Positions 6,635-8,293 of a stretch of 8,293 nt of DNA are shown here, one piece after another. The stretch comes from an uncultured Clostridia bacterium (GTDB lineage: Bacteria; Bacillota; Clostridia; Oscillospirales; Acutalibacteraceae), in assembly GCA_937884625.1 (NCBI GenBank), contig CALGCE010000177.1, positions 1 to 8,293 on the forward strand, written 5' to 3'. The translations under genes and the position numbers were made by a program. Within the stretch, counting starts at the first letter, position 1. Every line of letters starts with the position of its first letter. The notes beneath the pieces are model-generated. The model had not been told where the DNA came from and did not search any database. It was given only the letters and a program-made list of their open reading frames with translations.

Positions 6635-6680
6635 AAAAAAGTTAGACACCGATTCTCATACGAGTTTCGGTGTCTAATTT
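6635..6680. terminator. Bidirectional intrinsic terminator between convergent genes
   Basis: A perfect 11-bp stem (TTAGACACCGA 6642-6652, TCGGTGTCTAA 6667-6677) encloses a smaller CTC/GAG stem with an ATAC loop. Reading minus, it is followed by C then six T (6640-6635). Reading plus, it is followed by TTTGTATTAG, a weaker tail. It sits between the alpha-galactosidase stop (6631-6633) and the minus-strand peptidase stop (6701), so it can end both transcripts, better for the minus strand. Confidence 0.85.
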
Positions 6681-6700
6681 GTATTAGCGTTAGTTTCTGA

Positions 6701-7969
6701 TTAGTCCTTAGCCCATTGCAGCTCGTTGTAGGCAGACATGAGTGTCTTTGGATTCGTGGCGGTGGTCAGGAAAATCTCTGGGATTCCGACTCCGAGACCA
6801 CAGGAATTCATTGTCTTGAAGTCAAGCACGTGCTCTGAGTGATATTCCATAAGAATAACATTGGCGAGTGCCTCTTTCAATTTGGTATATTCTGGATATT
6901 TCTCCGGATTATTGTTGATGAGGAAATCGGCATAACTTACGATATCGTAGAAATCATATCGGCAGCCAGCTGTTGCTCTTCCGTAAGGTTGGATGTCACC
7001 CTCGTAAGTGTATGCATGCTCACTCAAAAGCAGGCGACGTTCTTCACATGCTGATAATAGCGCCTTATATGCCTGATGTAGCTCTGTCATTTTTGTCAGG
7101 TCAGAGAGCGCGATGGTGCCACCATTAATATATTCTAATCCATATCTATTTGTTCCAGGATAATAGAGTGCAAACTCATCAATGAATGCTGACAATGTAA
7201 AAATCAGGGTCTGTTTACTATTGCAGAAGGATAGTCGCTGGATTAGGTCTGCGTAAGGAAGACCTTGTGCCATAATCTCTGTAGGGCAGGCAAGCATATA
7301 GTCAACCACGTTTCGTAACTCATAGGCAACTTCTGCCTGTCCCATGTTACAAGCATCAAAAATGATATAATCTAGGTGAGGAGATTTTTCTAATGCTTTT
7401 CGGAGATCCCAAATTTCCAGGCAGTTACCATTGTCTTCTCCGATATATTGCACAGAACGAGTATTTCCTGCAGCACTCCTTGTCGATTTATATTTTGAAG
7501 ATGGCGCCCAACCTAAGCCATGTGACCAGAGTTCTAAGCCTTTGATCGTTCCAGGAAATGCATCAAATGCTTCATTGATGATTGATTGCATGATTTCCGG
7601 ATCTGTCGAATCATGATCCTCTTCATACTGATGGATCATGATGGTATCAACCTTCTGTTTGTTATCATAATTACGCTTTAGACGGAAGAGCGCAGGTTTT
7701 CCCCTATGTCCTGGTTGGAGATTGGTGGATTTTCCGTCTTCATAGATTACCAGGTTGACTGGATTTTCTGTTCCTAATAAACCATTAATGCACGCCTTGG
7801 TGTTTATCTCGCAATATTCCGACAGGGTATTGTCGCCGATCATATATATTAATAATGTATGATTGGATTCTGGCCACTCCTGAGGTCCGATAGGTTCTTC
7901 ATTCTCATGACATGAAGTCAACGAGAACGATAGGAATGCAAAGATGAAAAAGAGATAATTCTTCATCAT
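6701..7969 (-). CDS. Clostripain-family (C11) cysteine peptidase, lipoprotein
   Basis: The 422-residue protein starts with a type II signal peptide: MMKNY, a Phe/Leu-rich core, then the lipobox SLTSC with lipidated Cys20. HENEE follows, an acidic pattern resembling Bacteroidetes lipoprotein surface-export signals. The caspase-like core (about 36-210) shows [14 protein letters not shown], the catalytic His150 in ELWSHGLGW and the catalytic Cys207 in [17 protein letters not shown], with an aspartate at 205 before it. A helical and beta C-terminal half runs to QWAKD. C11 peptidases cut after Arg or Lys and many activate themselves by internal cleavage; basic residues at 157-171 could be such a site, but this is a guess. 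The complete catalytic pair suggests an active enzyme. Its ATG overlaps the aroC stop by four bases (ATGA), so translation is probably coupled. Family secure; substrate unknown. Confidence 0.92.
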   Translation of the reverse strand: MMKNYLFFIFAFLSFSLTSCHENEEPIGPQEWPESNHTLLIYMIGDNTLSEYCEINTKACINGLLGTENPVNLVIYEDGKSTNLQPGHRGKPALFRLKRNYDNKQKVDTIMIHQYEEDHDSTDPEIMQSIINEAFDAFPGTIKGLELWSHGLGWAPSSKYKSTRSAAGNTRSVQYIGEDNGNCLEIWDLRKALEKSPHLDYIIFDACNMGQAEVAYELRNVVDYMLACPTEIMAQGLPYADLIQRLSFCNSKQTLIFTLSAFIDEFALYYPGTNRYGLEYINGGTIALSDLTKMTELHQAYKALLSACEERRLLLSEHAYTYEGDIQPYGRATAGCRYDFYDIVSYADFLINNNPEKYPEYTKLKEALANVILMEYHSEHVLDFKTMNSCGLGVGIPEIFLTTATNPKTLMSAYNELQWAKD

Positions 7970-8293
7970 AGATGAGTTGTTTTGTTCAACAGATAATAGT
8001 CGAGGATCGTCATGGCAGCCATAGCTTCAACGATAGGTACGGCACGTGGCAGGACACATGGGTCGTGGCGGCCGCGGGCGTGGAGGATGGTTGGATTGCC
8101 ATCCTTGTCGACGGTCTCGACCTCTTTGAGAAGCGTTGCAACAGGCTTGAAGGCGCAGCGGAAGTAGATCGGCTGACCGTTGGAGATGCCGCCTTGGATG
8201 CCGCCGCTGTGATTGCTACGGGTAGCAAGCACAGAGTGAGGAGTGTGGAGTGAGGAGTGAGCAGTTGATAGTTCTGATGAGCCGTTGTTTGGC
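7966..8293 (-). CDS. aroC: Chorismate synthase, C-terminal part (5' end beyond the window)
   Basis: Chorismate synthase converts 5-enolpyruvylshikimate-3-phosphate to chorismate with reduced FMN, the last step of the shikimate pathway in the cytoplasm. The visible part is open to the right window edge (first full codon at 8292), about 108 residues. It contains the family signatures [34 protein letters not shown] and [18 protein letters not shown], then a normal C-terminus [21 protein letters not shown] at 8232 is internal and not the start, since NNGSSE-like family sequence continues upstream in frame. The stretch just before [10 protein letters not shown] (about 8233-8262) is unusual: it reads [10 protein letters not shown] and is encoded by a 12-base direct repeat where relatives have a short variable loop. 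The stop TGA overlaps the ATG of the peptidase gene. Very secure. Confidence 0.95.
   Translation of the reverse strand, partial: PNNGSSELSTAHSSLHTPHSVLATRSNHSGGIQGGISNGQPIYFRCAFKPVATLLKEVETVDKDGNPTILHARGRHDPCVLPRAVPIVEAMAAMTILDYYLLNKTTHL
8234..8261. repeat. 12-base direct repeat inside aroC
   Basis: GAGTGAGGAGTG occurs at 8234-8245 and again at 8248-8259, separated by TG, with partial units (GAGTG) throughout. On the coding strand it is CACTCCTCACTC and encodes His/Ser/Pro/Leu/Thr residues in frame. It falls in a loop of chorismate synthase between the GSE-like and [13 protein letters not shown] conserved segments. Confidence 0.85.

Noticed and set aside
7972..8253. 93-codon plus-strand frame across the aroC region
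   Set aside because: It is the antisense of chorismate synthase, whose signature motifs are plainly on the minus strand.
1..8293. CRISPR array, tRNA, rRNA, insertion sequence or phage module
   Set aside because: Reading both strands I found no regularly spaced repeats, cloverleaf-like segments, transposase motifs or terminal inverted repeats.

Overview
The window looks like two unrelated pieces of bacterial DNA joined at about position 5511. Positions 1 to about 5511 resemble an AT-rich, low-GC Gram-positive bacterium of the Clostridia (Ruminococcaceae/Oscillospiraceae type). The support is strong Shine-Dalgarno sites, consensus TTGACA/TATAAT promoters, intrinsic terminators with U-tracts, and the gene types. 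Positions from about 5512 to the end resemble a gut or rumen Bacteroidetes, probably Prevotella-like. The support is a GC-richer alpha-galactosidase, a lipoprotein of the clostripain (C11) family with an acidic residue pattern after the lipobox, chorismate synthase wording, and no clear Shine-Dalgarno sites. Hand-counted G+C is 93/240 (39%) in 5281-5520 and 125/240 (52%) in 5521-5760. Taxonomic placement is inference from protein wording and composition; no search was run.

Layout of the left part: a minus-strand unit of greA then lysS reads leftward from a consensus promoter near 2455-2483 and ends at two tandem intrinsic terminators (136-217). Divergent from it, a plus-strand promoter (2522-2551) drives a polyprenyl-phosphate sugar-1-phosphate transferase, followed 22 bases later by a membrane-anchored protein with one cohesin-like domain. 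That operon closes with a strong terminator (4596-4636). Next comes a protein with two S1 RNA-binding repeats, which loses its native end at the joint.

Layout of the right part: the reading frame of the S1 protein runs straight into a GH27 alpha-galactosidase that lacks its signal peptide and the first GWNSW-type active-site strand. After it, a hairpin (6642-6677) serves as a shared terminator for the convergent minus-strand unit, in which aroC (3' part, cut by the window edge) overlaps by four bases (ATGA) the start of a C11 cysteine peptidase lipoprotein.

The 642-codon S1-GH27 frame is best read as an artificial or chimeric junction (assembly, cloning or amplification) that happens to stay in frame, not as a new fusion enzyme. 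I found no CRISPR array, tRNA, rRNA, insertion sequence or phage gene. The more genuine curiosities are the single-cohesin membrane protein next to a glycan-priming transferase, an in-frame 12-base tandem repeat inside aroC, and the aroC-protease overlap.
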